Assembly: GCA_903813345.2 (NCBI GenBank)
Contig: CAIIXF020000010.1
Location: forward strand, 11,214,349-11,278,348
Length of the DNA: 64,000 bases
Direction of reading: 5' to 3'
From: Owenia fusiformis
Lineage: Eukaryota; Annelida; Polychaeta; Sabellida; Oweniidae
The translations under genes were made by a program, and so were the position numbers. Each line of letters starts with the position of its first letter. Positions within the stretch are counted from its first letter, which is position 1. The notes below the pieces were generated by a model. The model did not search any database. It was not told where the DNA came from and worked only from the letters and a program-made list of their open reading frames with translations. Of this stretch, positions 12,601 through 25,400 are shown piece after piece.

Positions 12601-15105
12601 CAGTAAGCTGCCATATTTTAAGATTTCACCCAGGAAGTGATGTCATCTACCCTCAACTTTCATAACCTTGCCTATAACAGTATAGGAAAGTGAAACATTT
12701 CTAGGCAAGTGGTCCTTACTTTATGTGCAAAAATATTTCCAGAGCTTGTCAGCTTAGAATAGACTTTTAGATGGATTAAATCATAGACAAAATTGAAAAA
12801 GAATATTCAGCTGGTTTAGTAATTCTTAATAGCTCCTTCCCTAATGCTATATGCAAATTTGAGAGTCGATGACATCACTTCCTGAGTGGAATCTTAAGAT
12901 GGCAGCCTATTGACCATATCAAAACATTTTTCCATGTTTTGCTAAACATGGAAAGTATATCCTGAGGGAAATACAATATACCACCCGAGGGAGCGTAGGG
13001 GCCGAGTCCTGATATACTTATCTTCAGACTTTGTATTCAATTTTTATTGTAGGCCTATTCCGCTTGCCTTGAACCATTTCCCGTGTATTGTACTTTGTAC
13101 GTTGTATTCTCCATAGGGAAGATCTACATCAAAGTTGGTCATGGATCTGACTTTGAAATGACTTTGACCTCCTCAAAAGAGGTCGCAGAATGGTATCAGG
13201 GTCATGGTCACCCAGATGCAAAGCAACCCCTATTGGGCACTCTGCAACATGTTGTTAAAGGTAAATTGTAAATGAATTTCGTCCACACTGAGCTCATTTA
13301 CTATCAATTACATTTTAGGACGATAAGTGATAATTGTTTAGTTTGATAAGTACGAGTATACCGCTGTTTATGTGAAGTGTCCAATGTTCCATAAATATGA
13401 GCATTGGTGTATATGAATCCATGGCCTAATTGAATCGCAAATGAAATGATTGTTCCATAGCCACACCCCGGTGTTTAACAAACCATTTATCATGTTTACT
13501 GATATGAAACTGGAACAACTAAATGAATAATTAATGAAAATGTTTTTAATTGAAATGTACCAGGAATCGATTACTAGAAAGAAGTGTTACATTGGCTTAA
13601 AAAGATACGTCAATCCATCTGAATACGTACGTTTTAGGGATGATTAGGGTGTTACGTTATATGCAAATGAATTAAAGATGTGCACGTTTTTGCTAATTAT
13701 TATACAGTGTAATCGACTGTACAATTTAGTAATTTAAAATGTAGCAATTTAGTACTTGGAGGAAACAATATAGTTAATGGAATCAAATAATCTAAACCAT
13801 TAGAAGTATTATAGACCACTTGAGATGTCTATGTTTTATTGTATAATTTTGCAAGAGTCGTTAAATGAATACAACCCTAAAAATACAAATACAAAATGCG
13901 CTCATTTCAATGTTTATCATGGTATAAGGGTGAAGTTTTCGGGAATGGATGGCGATATGTATGTCTAAATACTATAAATATTATGAATTTATTCAGTTAA
14001 ATTAAATATACAGGGTGACCCGAAAATACAACCCTCTTATTTTCGAATAACATTAATCTCGGTTAGAGTGTGTTAATGTGACATTCATTTTATCCTTTTC
14101 TAATTTAAGAAACAACAAAAAACGACATATCATTGATGAATAAAAGCAATCCAGAAATGGCTCAAATAATTGCAAAGGCAGAAATTCCACTTTTTCGAAA
14201 ATTATATTTTTAACATTTTCGAACAATCTAGAAAATAGACGGACAACTTCTTCAAATCACAAAATCGTAGGTGCAATATGAATTATACCATGGTCACTAT
14301 AGTTATTCCTTTGAACATCTAGCTAGCTAGTCTATAGACTATATACAAAATCAAACACAGGAAGATAGATGTGGTTTGAGGGCAGTACCTTTTTCTTTGT
14401 ATACGACTCTAATTTATCTATTTTTCCAGATCAATTTCAATATCTGTGGCCATATTTTGCTATTTTGTACCGCTAGTTGATTAAGAAATACCAAAAGTGA
14501 CTGTTGACGTCGAAATAGATTTTTATCATGATACCTTATTTTTAGCGGCATACGCATCTTGTATACCAAACTTACTGTAATTCCTACAATTGTCAAGTTT
14601 TTAGACATACATGTATACATTGCTTTTAATCTCTAGATAGTTGACCTTGATTGCCTTATGAAGACATGAAATATGAACATGGCAAAATCAGCATCAGTGT
14701 TTATTGAACTACCCTCGTCGAACTTACTAGACTATCTACGAAAGAAATAAAAATTAAGGAAAAAGTTGACGGACTGTCTTCTTGACATATTAAAAATAAA
14801 AAATGATGGTAATGTGTATGATTCGGCGATTTAAATTAAAACTATAATTTTATTCAGGGTTTACACCACTTTCAACAACATGTGACACATGTGTGACTAC
14901 AAGAACGCCCACTAGTCGTCTGTACATAGATATGCTAAGTCCGACGCTAGGTGTCGCTATAGGTGGCAATGGCTGGGCTGCCAAATCGTGCATAGAAATA
15001 GGGAAGATTGCTGCACTGATGGTGACGTCAGATAGTGGACACTGGACCTACGACATTCCAAGGGAGAATTTTAGATTTTGTACAAAGAAGCTATCCAAAT
15101 TATAG
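9693..15105 (+). CDS. FAD-dependent amine oxidase copy 2, peroxisomal
   Basis: Six exons (9693-9842, 10745-10889, 11165-11660, 12061-12164, 13117-13260, 14858-15105) give 428 aa with consistent phases 0,1,2,1,1. Exon 1 encodes CVIGAGMIGSATAKHV; the GxGxxG dinucleotide-binding motif is at residues 19-24. The last exon carries TCVTTRTPTSRLYIDML, with Cys358 in the position of the FAD-linked Cys of monomeric sarcosine oxidase, then GGNGWAAK, and ends in SKL for peroxisome import. The length suits the MSOX/PIPOX family (about 390-430 aa). By family it should oxidise a small amine or N-methyl amino acid and release H2O2. The substrate cannot be read from sequence, and the Asn in GNG suggests it is not sarcosine oxidase proper. 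It is a tandem paralogue of the copy at 5312-8040: about 60% identical in exon 3 protein but nearly identical in last-exon DNA. The ATG lies just before the Rossmann motif. Confidence 0.9.
10505..10615. repeat. Hairpin element in oxidase copy 2 intron 1
   Basis: AATAACCTCATT with GGGCAACATAGTGAAATCTTGG at the left is mirrored by CCAAGATTTCACTATGTGCCC and AATGAGGTTATT at the right. Related hairpins with AACGTCATTTCGAAGGGCAA lie at 20615-21010 and 30638-30760. Confidence 0.75.
12345..13030. repeat. Palindromic repeat in oxidase copy 2 intron 4
   Basis: Arms at about 12606-12650 and 12864-12907 are reverse complements around CAGGAAGTGATGTCATC / GATGACATCACTTCCTG and GCTGCCAT / ATGGCAGC. A run of ATGATATCAATATC units at about 12454-12510 lies to the left. 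Outer limits are uncertain. No protein frame was seen. Confidence 0.55.
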
Positions 15106-16403
15106 AATGAACCTACATAACTCTACACGTTCTGACATTTCGCATTTTTAGTCGCAATCATGTCAATCGCACTTTTTGTGCATACGGCGTTTCCCAGTTT
15201 GATCTTAAATCATGAAAATATCATACCTTGGAAATCCAAGATGCTTTTTGTGTATTGCTGAGAAATTCACAGTTCGAGATGTGAATATGTATGAGTCTCA
15301 ATCTAGAATGTCATTGGTAATTGGGGAAAAAATCCTAATAGAACTTTGAATTCAACTGCTATAATTAAATTCCTCTGAGTGGCAATAATAATTGTAAACT
15401 TCGATTTGATTGCATGCAGTATTTAATCATATCATTAATAGACGTTATAGTCTGACTGCTACAATTTTCGTTCAATCAAAGTGATTATGAAAAATTGCTA
15501 CAATCTGTATATTCGCTATATAACCTCCATAGGTTTAAATTCCACACTATAATTGAAGTATTAATTTTTTTATTAAGACTAATTAATATTTGCATATTGC
15601 GTTAACCACTTAATAGTGCGGGTTGTATTTGCAGAATTGATTTTCGTCGGCAAGGTAACCCGGCGAATTTTACTGGAAACGTGTGGATTTCTCAATTTTA
15701 GTTCAAAACTTTTTGAAGATAATATGGATGAAACAGTTTTATCTATAGCACCATTATCGTTGATTAATTATTTATGCTTTCTGTTTTTCTAATAGAATTA
15801 GTATTAGTGAAGTGAATCCTTATAAACAATATGGTATGTCGTTATTTTAAGAGAAACAGGAAACAATTTGACCGATGACGTATCTTTCTTTTACCAATGA
15901 GATGCGTACATCTACACAAGTAAAATGTGGTACGGTTTAGACATGAAGAAACGACTGATTGGCTTCTCGAAGAAGCAAAAGGAATTTTGGTTACTATGGC
16001 TGAAAATATATAATCGATTAGAATTCAAACAATAACAAAAGACGGTAATGGATGATGGTACTGAATAGCTGTACCTGACTTAATGATTCATCTATTGTTC
16101 ATTATTACTATGGTGTTCCTAAAACAAGCAATCGATTTCATTAACTACTTTCGATAAGTTGCTGGGCATACGTAATTTAAGCATTTGGTGAATTTCTGAG
16201 ATGTTTAAACCACAATTGAATAGGATAATACCTTTCAGTGGCATTTGTTAGATATTTTATGCGATACACAATGGATATGTGTACAGCAACCGTGCTTTTA
16301 GTATTTAAACTAAATTGAGGTCGTATTTAAACAAAATAATTGTTCAAACGAAAAGAACAATTTTATTCTGACTGCTAATGTAAAAAATCATTTTGGATAA
16401 GAC
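15106..16403. other. Intergenic, nothing recognised
   Basis: AT-rich sequence between oxidase copy 2 and the channel gene. No open frame, repeat array or RNA gene was recognised. It presumably holds the 3' UTR of the oxidase and the promoter and leader of the channel gene. Confidence 0.5.
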
Positions 16404-19400
16404 ATGGCTTTAAGAGAGTTGTTAAAAAAGGGCTTAGAAGAAACTACGGCTCATGGACTAGGTCGAACAGTGGGACAACGACATATAGTTATCCGTGTTT
16501 GGTGGAGCATTGCTTGCTTGGCAAGCTTTGGCGTGATCATTTGGCAGTGTGAAAAACTTTTCGTAAAATATTATGAATACAATGTTAATGTCAAAATAGA
16601 TGTAAGTTTTATCTTTTGATTTCTTTTTCACATTTTTAAAAATCCAATGTGATATGTACATTACTTTATTATTAAAGTATATAACTGGGGTTCTGAGACA
16701 CGTGAAACATTAAAGAGCGAATCAGATCTAGCGAGCAGCCTAACAAAAGATTGTTTCAGTTTTAGAATGTACAAGGCTTATCTCATTCCTTTTCATGTCT
16801 ATTTTCTAAAAATTCCCAAAGTGCACACTTTTTTCAGAAAAACGTTACCAGAATGGTTAGGCTTACACTCTTAAAAATGAATTACTTGAGTATTTCCCAA
16901 GTATTTCCCAAGTATAAAAATTACTTAAAGTTAAATACTTAGTTTTACTTCATTTTACTTAGGTTTAACTTATATTGTCATTTTGAGTTTTTTAATTGCT
17001 TAATTATGTAAATGAGTATTACAATTACTACAGTAAGTATTTCAATTTCTCTCCTTGCATTAGTAAATTCACCATAAATGGATTACTTAAAAATTACTTA
17101 AAAATTATTCAGTAGTTCAAGATTATTTAAGTAATTTTTGACTTAAAATGAGAAGTACAATTTCTCAATATAAGGAAATCCAAGTAATAATTTTTAAGAG
17201 TGTACTATTCTTATTATTTGGGAGAATTTAAACATTTTCACATTTTTTGCACTTTGAATCCATTAAAACTTCACCAATTTTGGGAGATATTGTATTTGAG
17301 ATTGTAAGGAATAGATTGGTAGGTCAAATGTACACGTTGTTTGCAATTTTGTCACCCCCCATAGATCTGATTCTGCCTTTTTATCAATCTATATTATAGT
17401 ACTATATCAATTTTCATCGCGAAATATTCCTTAATGATCAGATAATTACACCCAACTATAAGGTAATTACTAATAAATGCGGTCACTTAAGAGCACAATA
17501 GAGTAGAAATAATATTGATTTACGTCAAGAATCTGTTGAATCTCAGGCTCTAAAAGTTGAAACCAGAAAGTTTTTCATTTTTGCCACCTTTTGGCATTTT
17601 ACTACATACCCTTACCACTTTACATGCTCAACGTAGTAAAGTTAGACGGCAGAGATCATTTCTACACATTTTAAAAACAATTTTTGTGTACATTGGATGA
17701 AAATTGTTCAAATAAAGGCAATTTTAGTGAAATTTTTTCTCGTCTCGTCACTCCAAGTGAATTATTTGAAAGATTCGAAAGAATCTAGTATTTGAAATTT
17801 AGTCAAAGTGATGTCATATTTGAAATAATGCATGTAAAAGTATCTAGAAATGTGGTTTCAAAAATTGTTTATCAACTTTGAATTTTTTTTATTTTTTTGA
17901 CAAAGTGACTCCTACATTACTGTTAGTTCGGCGATATTCTTTATAGACCCCATATTATAATATCACAAAAAGTGATATAGGCTACTAGATCTTTTCTTTT
18001 ATTGGACAGATACTATTTTCTTCTACTGGACACATACTAATTAATTTCAATTATACCTGCCATGCCACTGGCGGATCTGGGAGGGGGGGGGGGGGAAGAA
18101 GAAGAAGATTTATAAAATGAGTATTTGAATATGACTGTGAATGCGATCTTTTTTTTTCAAGTTCTAGGTTTACATTATAATGTAAGGTACATGGTAATAC
18201 AGTTAATACAAATATAATTAGGGTCGCTCATTTTTTTTCATAGGAATGTATACTAGTATATGAATGCGACCTTTTATTATTTTGAACGATTTAAATTCAG
18301 ATGCAGTACAACTCCGAGCTAGATTTTCCAGCAGTTACAATATGTAACTTGAACCAGTTCAGACTGTCGAAACTTCACATTGGAGGCCAAGAATTTGGAA
18401 ATGAAATTCAATCATTAGCTGATTCGTTTTTGGAACATTTCCCCCCTCCGACACAGAGTTCTAATCAGACTACGAACGGTACGTCTCCCATAGATGGCGC
18501 CACTACACAATTACCAAACACTACCACCGCTCCACCCCCAAGCAGGAAAAGGAAAAAGAGAACAACTGGGGATCAGGTAATAGGAAAGTTGATTGATATA
18601 CATATCTGATATATAACATATATACCTGAAGCATGTTGTTCAAAGTGCTGTTATATTGTGACTATCAGTCTGATGGTCATGAAATATGGAAGAGTGGTAG
18701 GAAATTGGATGATGTACATACGAGGGAAGATCCAAAAGTTTCCGGCCTAACATAGTTCTAGTTGATGGATTTTCAAAATGATAGTGTCATTTTTGAATGT
18801 AGTCTCCCTGTACTTCGATGCACTTGGCCCATCTTCTTGGCAGCATCTCAAGTCCAGTTTTGAAGAAATCAGGAGCATGACCCTCCAACCACTGGTTAAC
18901 AGCTATCTTGACCTCATCAAATAGGTAATAGTCACTGGGTGCTTGATCTGGAGAATAGGGTGCGTGCGGTAATAATTCCAGATGGCATTCTTCCGCTGCA
19001 TCACGAGCAACTTGGCTTGTGTGAACAGGTGCATTGTCCTGTTGATGCAAAACTCCAAGACGGACTTTGTGTGGCCTGGTTTCATCAAGTTTAGCTTTTA
19101 AAGTACGCAACAAAGCAGCATAATATTCTCCATTCATTGTAGTACCTCTTGGAATGCAGTCTACTAAGATAGGACCTTCACAGTCCCAGAAAATGGTGGC
19201 CATCATCTTTTTGTTGGATGGGGTGGTGCGAAACTTCTTTGGGGGTGGAGACCCCATATGTTTCCATTGCATTGACTCATGCTCAAAATGACGCACCCAT
19301 GTTTCATCACAAGTGACTATTCTCTCCATAAAACCTTGTGGATCAGTGTTATACATGTCCAAAAGCTCTCTTGCAACAGCAACTCGTTTTGTTTTCATGT

Positions 19401-22400
19401 CCTCTGTGAGCATACGGGGCACCCATCTCGAGCTTAACTTTTGCATGTGTAAATCTTCATGAATTATTCTACAAACGGTACCATATGATAATCCAGTTTC
19501 TTCTACAAGTTCACGTATAGATTTCCGCCTATCTTCCAATATTGTTTGATGTACAAGATCAACATTTCTATCTGAAGTGACATCTTTAGGTCTTCCAGAA
19601 CGTGGTGCATCATCAATTGATTCCCGTCCAAGTTTAAATTCAGCCACAAAAAATTTTACAGTAGAACAGGAGGGAGCACCTTCCCCATACACATCCTTAA
19701 GTCTATCGTAGATTTCCTGCCCTCCATTTTCTTCTTGATATAGAAACTTTATCACCGCTCTATATTCAGTTTTCTCCATTGTGCAGCCACTGTGACCTGA
19801 CCTCATTATGAATATTCTCAAAATGAGGCTGTGACCCCTAGAGGTTAATCATATGCATAAATTATGTTCATACATAAGCAACATTTGAACTGTGAAGAAT
19901 GGTTGCTCTCAGACATCGGGAACTATGTTAGGCCGGAAACTTTTGGATCTTCCCTCGTATGTGCGAAACAACTGGGTGTAGTTTTTAAAATGACAAAGAA
20001 ATTGGGAAAATACTGGTTTGCCGTTTTTGACCACTCTGTAAATGTGAATATGATAAATATTTGATTGACAACATTATTTGAAGCTGAATAATGCATTCTA
20101 TTATGGGCATAAACATGTGACATTTCAAAAACGGCGTCATGATGTTGGTCTTTATTTTTTCCAAGTTTCTATACATTTTCAGAGAAAGGCTCCAGACTCG
20201 GGGTTTACACCATCAGTGGACTATAACAACGCTCCATGGTTGGCTGAGAACTCCGAATCCTTAACTTACTCAACACGCCAAGCTCTAGCAGAGGCCATGT
20301 CGTCTCTGAGCCAGCAGCAGCGTATTGATATGGGACACGATGCAAATAACCTCATACAAGAATGTTCTTGGAATGGGAAAACATGTTCTCCTGCGTAAGT
20401 AGCCATAAATAATTTGTGGAGACGCGTCAGTGCTCCCAGGGGACAATCCTCCCTTCTGTATAGAGAGAAATGAAAGATAGAGAAGGATGAAATATGTTTT
20501 AAACATGCAAAAAGTGTTTAACTAACGACTTTTTACCTGATTTCTTTCCATGGTGCAGTACGTTTACATTTATATGGTTGACCAAAATGTCTTTCAATTT
20601 TTGACCGACTATATACAATAGTACAATAACGTCATTTCGAAGGGCAATATAGTGAGTTCGAACATGACTGTATTCACGCCTTCTATAAACGGTGAACAAA
20701 GTCAACATTTCACCCGGGGTATATTCGCGAACAATACCCCTGGTAATACGAGTAATGAGTGACGTCATAACGGCAGGCCGTGGTAATGGCAGACCAAAAT
20801 GAATATTCGAAACATTTTGGTGAGATTTCATGTTCGAATCGTAATATAGACCCCAGAACAGAGGTAATATAGTCGAATACACCCCTTAGGGCTAGGCACA
20901 AAAGCTTTTGAACAGATAACGTTTGTCCCTAGCCCTGCGGGGTTTATTCGACGATATTACCCCTGCTCTTCGGTCAATATTTCTTAAATATTAGATTGCC
21001 CTTCGAATTGACGTTATTATTAGTATTCATACCACCGTTAATGCCCAGGGCTGAAATAGCAAGAAAATCTTACGCACTGAACGATATCTAATTTCCCGGG
21101 GAAAATTGCGGGTCGTTAAAGCATTTATTGACCGGCAATATGGTCGGTATATCGATATATCATAATTAATGTTAAAGAACAATGATTAATTAATAGACCA
21201 GATTAAGGCGGTAACACACTTGTTTTATGTTTGGTACGGTTTACGTTTATGGACTAAGTAATAATTTATCACGTAATGAGAATGTTTGATAACTACGAGC
21301 AAGATTGAAAGTTTTTTTATATCTATAAATGTTACTGTTTGACACAACCTTAAATTTATTGTTTATTGACGTTTCGAAAACACTTCGTGTTTCTTCCTCA
21401 GAATTTAAACTTCTGGCTTTGAACCCGATCTTATCTTGTAACGTCAGAACGATCCTTATCACCATGGCGCTGATCTTTACACAAAATAGGGTCCCAAACA
21501 TGTGAGAGTTTGAAATTTCCACAGTCCCTGTTCATACTATTACTGTTTTTTCTTATTTTCTTATAAAAATTGATTCCTTAATCCATCTAATATCTCTATT
21601 GCTCTCATTGTATAACGTTCTGACAGAATTCCAATTGATCACACAATTGATCTGTGCTGTATGATCAGCTATAGCTGACTTATAAAACTGTATAAGAACA
21701 CGAAGTGTTTTCGAAACGTCAATAAACAATAAAAAGGTTGCGTCAAACAGTAACAGTAACAGTTATGGATATAAAAATTATTTACCAACCTGAAGAAACA
21801 TGTTCAGAAATAGATTGAACGGTGTTTAACAAAGTATCATAGAGAAATTAACAGTGCATTGTCAATTAATGGAAATAATAAACACTCATAATTCATAAAC
21901 ACACAAGTAGGCCTAACACTCAATGTGTAAGAGGTATTTAATCCGTGTGGTTAATTTGGCAAACGGTCAAATTTTATCACTTTCCTAATTTTAATGATTT
22001 TAACCCTAACGCTAAGACCATAAAACTTGTGTGTAAAAAAATAAATAAATAAATTAATATCATCAAAACAATAAACTTTTGTGTCAAAAAAATAAAAAAT
22101 GAATTTAATCCTAACCCTAACCTACCAGCCGAGGACACATTAGCGGCGTTGGCGTACCATACCTAAATAATAGTGATCGCCACTCCTTCCAAGTTGACCC
22201 TGTATCATAAGGGTCTGGTACGCGATCGCCGCTCCTGCCAAGTGGACTTTGTATCATTAGAGTCTGGTACGCGAACGCCACTCCTTCCAAGTTGACCCTG
22301 TATCATAAGGGTCTGGTACGCGATTGCCGCTCCTGCCAAGTGGACTTTGTATCATTAGAGTCTGGTACGCGAACGCCACTCCTTCCAAGTTGACCCTGTA

Positions 22401-25400
22401 TCATTAGGGTCTGAAACGCGATCGCCGCTCCTGCCAAGTGGACCTTGTATCATTAGGGTCTGGTACGCGAACGCCGCTCCTGCCAAGTGAACACTGTATC
22501 ATTAGGGTCTGGTACGCGAACGCCGCTCCTGCCAAGTGAACACTGTATCATGAGAGTCTGCTGCGCGTCCTGTGTCCTTAGCGAGTATGTCAGGGTTATG
22601 TAATCATTTAAAACCCCATTCTGGTTAAATAGGGTTAGGGTTGGTTAGGGTTAAGGTTAGGGTTAAATTCATTTTTTGATTTCTCTTGACACATATATTC
22701 ATGGTCTTAGGGTTAACGTTAGATTAGGGTTAAATTCATGTTTATTTATGTGTTCTTTGATTTTTTGACACACATATTCATTGTCTTTTTGGAATGTTTT
22801 GACACAGTTTCATGGTATCGATGGAGCTCATTTTGTGATTTTTTGATTGTTTTGATATTGCCCAAGTTCTGGATGTACCTCTCATTATGAAGATATTATT
22901 TCCATTTAATTTTCGGAACCTGGCAAAAATGAGGCAATAGGAAAATTAAATAATAAGGCAAAATAATCGCTGATACAGTATCTGCGTACATGCCCCATCC
23001 AAATGTTTGGCAACGCCAACTCAGCACCTTGTGCCTTGCTCACATAAGCTCCAAATTATCGACCGGTCCCCGGCCGATTGAGTATTTTGTTCAGAATTGC
23101 ATTCATTTTTAACAAAATATTCAATCGTACGAGCGTACGAATCGGAGCTTATGTGATTGAGACATTATAGTGGGCCATTTCTAAAGCCTGATTATATAGT
23201 TGCGAATCGTATTAAATGTAATCCCCTTCCTACCTATAACATATAATAATATATAAAAAATAATGTTTCTTTATTCAAAAATAAAAATCTTCATGGAATG
23301 ATATTAAAATATGTAGCAAATATGTATATAATGAAATTGGAAAAAATGTAAACAAAGATATTAGGCCTAGAGCTAAATTGCAGCTTATTGAATGGTGTGC
23401 TCAGCTTTTGAAACATTTGATTGGGAGCGTATCCGTTCGTGCTTCCAAGAATCTCGAACTACCAGACACAGTGTATATCTTATCCAACCCCAAAAACACT
23501 TCCCTTTCAATAAGAACGTCCAAGCAATTTGGAAAATGTTATATCTCCCTTCAACGAATGCTGTGCAATGGACCTGTATCCAATGCCTACAGCTTTATTG
23601 GCATTTTCAATCTCCGGACTTATTGTTGCAGGAATTTCTCGGGGTTCAACAATGCCTATTTCGGCAACTGCTTTACCTTTAACCACGACGACTTGCCCAC
23701 TGTGTTATCAACCAGCAAAACAGGACCTCTATATGGTGGGTACTCCTGTACACATATATGATAATTGTTTAGTACAGCCTATCAGGCCTTTCATCTCACT
23801 TTTTCCATTTTCCACATCGATCGACGCTATGTTTGGAAAGGTGTTTCCCATCTACTTGCGAAAAGATGAAAGACTTTGTCAACATAAACGAGATCATGCC
23901 TCACATTTTGATCTAAACATCTAAACATTGATGAATAAACAACTATGCAAACTCTGCATGCAAGTTTGTCAGTCGTAACAACACGTTTTAATTGTTGTTA
24001 ATGAGTTTCTTTTTAGTTAAGTACTTCAGGTACATTGATTTTTTCAGGATTGTCCTTGACACTTTATGTAGAAACAAATGAATATGTACCTGCATTAACA
24101 TCAGCCGTTGGTATGTAATGTTTTCCTTGTTTTTTTATGCTGGAAATTTTCATGAAATTTAGATTACATGTGTGTTAGTTAAGCACATAACTTAATTTTC
24201 AAGTAATTTTTCAAACCTACATACCATAACAGATGATTATATAACAGATCAAATAAATTGATTATGAAAAGGTGGTAGTCAGCTTGGTAATTTTAAATGA
24301 CACAATAAAAATGGTGTTATTGATAATTCTGAAGATTTTTACCATTATGCCAAACCCCGGCGTCGTACCTGGACCCACTTAATACAATGTTCTCCCATGA
24401 GAATATCATCAAGCTTTCACTCTTGTGAAATAATTCGTGTTGTTGTTGAATCAGACGTGTAATTTTAGTCATGAATTCCAAACGAGATGCATGGGTCAAT
24501 GGATAGCTTAGTGTTAAGTGTTTTCAGTGTTTGTTCTCAGCGTCATCTATCGATTAAATAGTGGTTAAAACATAGAAAACATACTTGTTGTAGGTGTCCG
24601 TGTTTTGGTGCATGTGCCCGATAAACAGCCCTTTCCCGAAGATGAGGGTATAGACGTACATCCGGGTACAAAAACTTCGGTCGGATTAAAATATGTGAGT
24701 ACAAAATGTACGGAAATGGAAAATCAAACGGGAAAAAACAAAGGAGTTATAGAACAACAACAACCAAATAATTGTAGTATTTATTTTAAAGGAAATATTG
24801 GCTACTCGTGAAAAAATCAGATAAATAATATACAAACTTATACGAATAAATAAATTGATAAATATATTGATTGATTCAAGATAAAGGTGACCAGAGAAAC
24901 TTACCCATATCCCAGCGATTGCACAGATGGGAGCGATATCTATTTACTATATGACAAGACATACTCAATACAGGTTAGTTTTTTTTTTATACATGATGGT
25001 GCTTGCTATTCAGTATTACATTAAGACCTTACTTGTTTTGGATGGTGGCAATCTTAAATGTACCAGACAGAATACTAGTATAAAAATCCTTTTACCACAA
25101 TTATCAATTATATAAAACTCCGAAAACATGCCTAATTAGCATTTTTATTTTCGTATAGTTCTGAAAAGTTATAATATTATACAATCTTTAGTCCATGTCC
25201 AAATTTGGGGTTGTGGTTGAGCGGTTTATAATACCGAAGTGTTTTTCTTTTTGTAAAATATTTAACCGAAATAAGAATTTAATTGATATATTTTGTATAA
25301 ACAGGCATGTATCCGAACTTGTAAACAGGAGGCTGTCATTGATGAATGTGGCTGTGCAAATGCACTTGAAGAAGCTCCCGAAAACGAGACTATTTGCAAA

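Larger units (their letters stand above)
18630..20060. repeat. Older foldback element split by a mariner insertion
   Basis: 18639-18720 (GTGCTGTTATATTGTGACTA onward) matches the right arm of the 2200-2640 element, and the match resumes after 19957 (for example GGTTTGCCGTTTTTGACCAC against 2612-2632). The 18721-19957 transposon therefore landed inside this older repeat. Confidence 0.6.

Noticed and set aside
20499-20882. 127-codon minus-strand frame
   Set aside because: It lies within the foldback repeat of channel intron 3 and has no protein family features.
22160-22570. Regular repeats resembling a CRISPR array
   Set aside because: Whole 49-bp units repeat without unique spacers, and the DNA is clearly from an animal; the same applies to the arrays at 31.9, 34.4, 47.8 and 55.3 kb.
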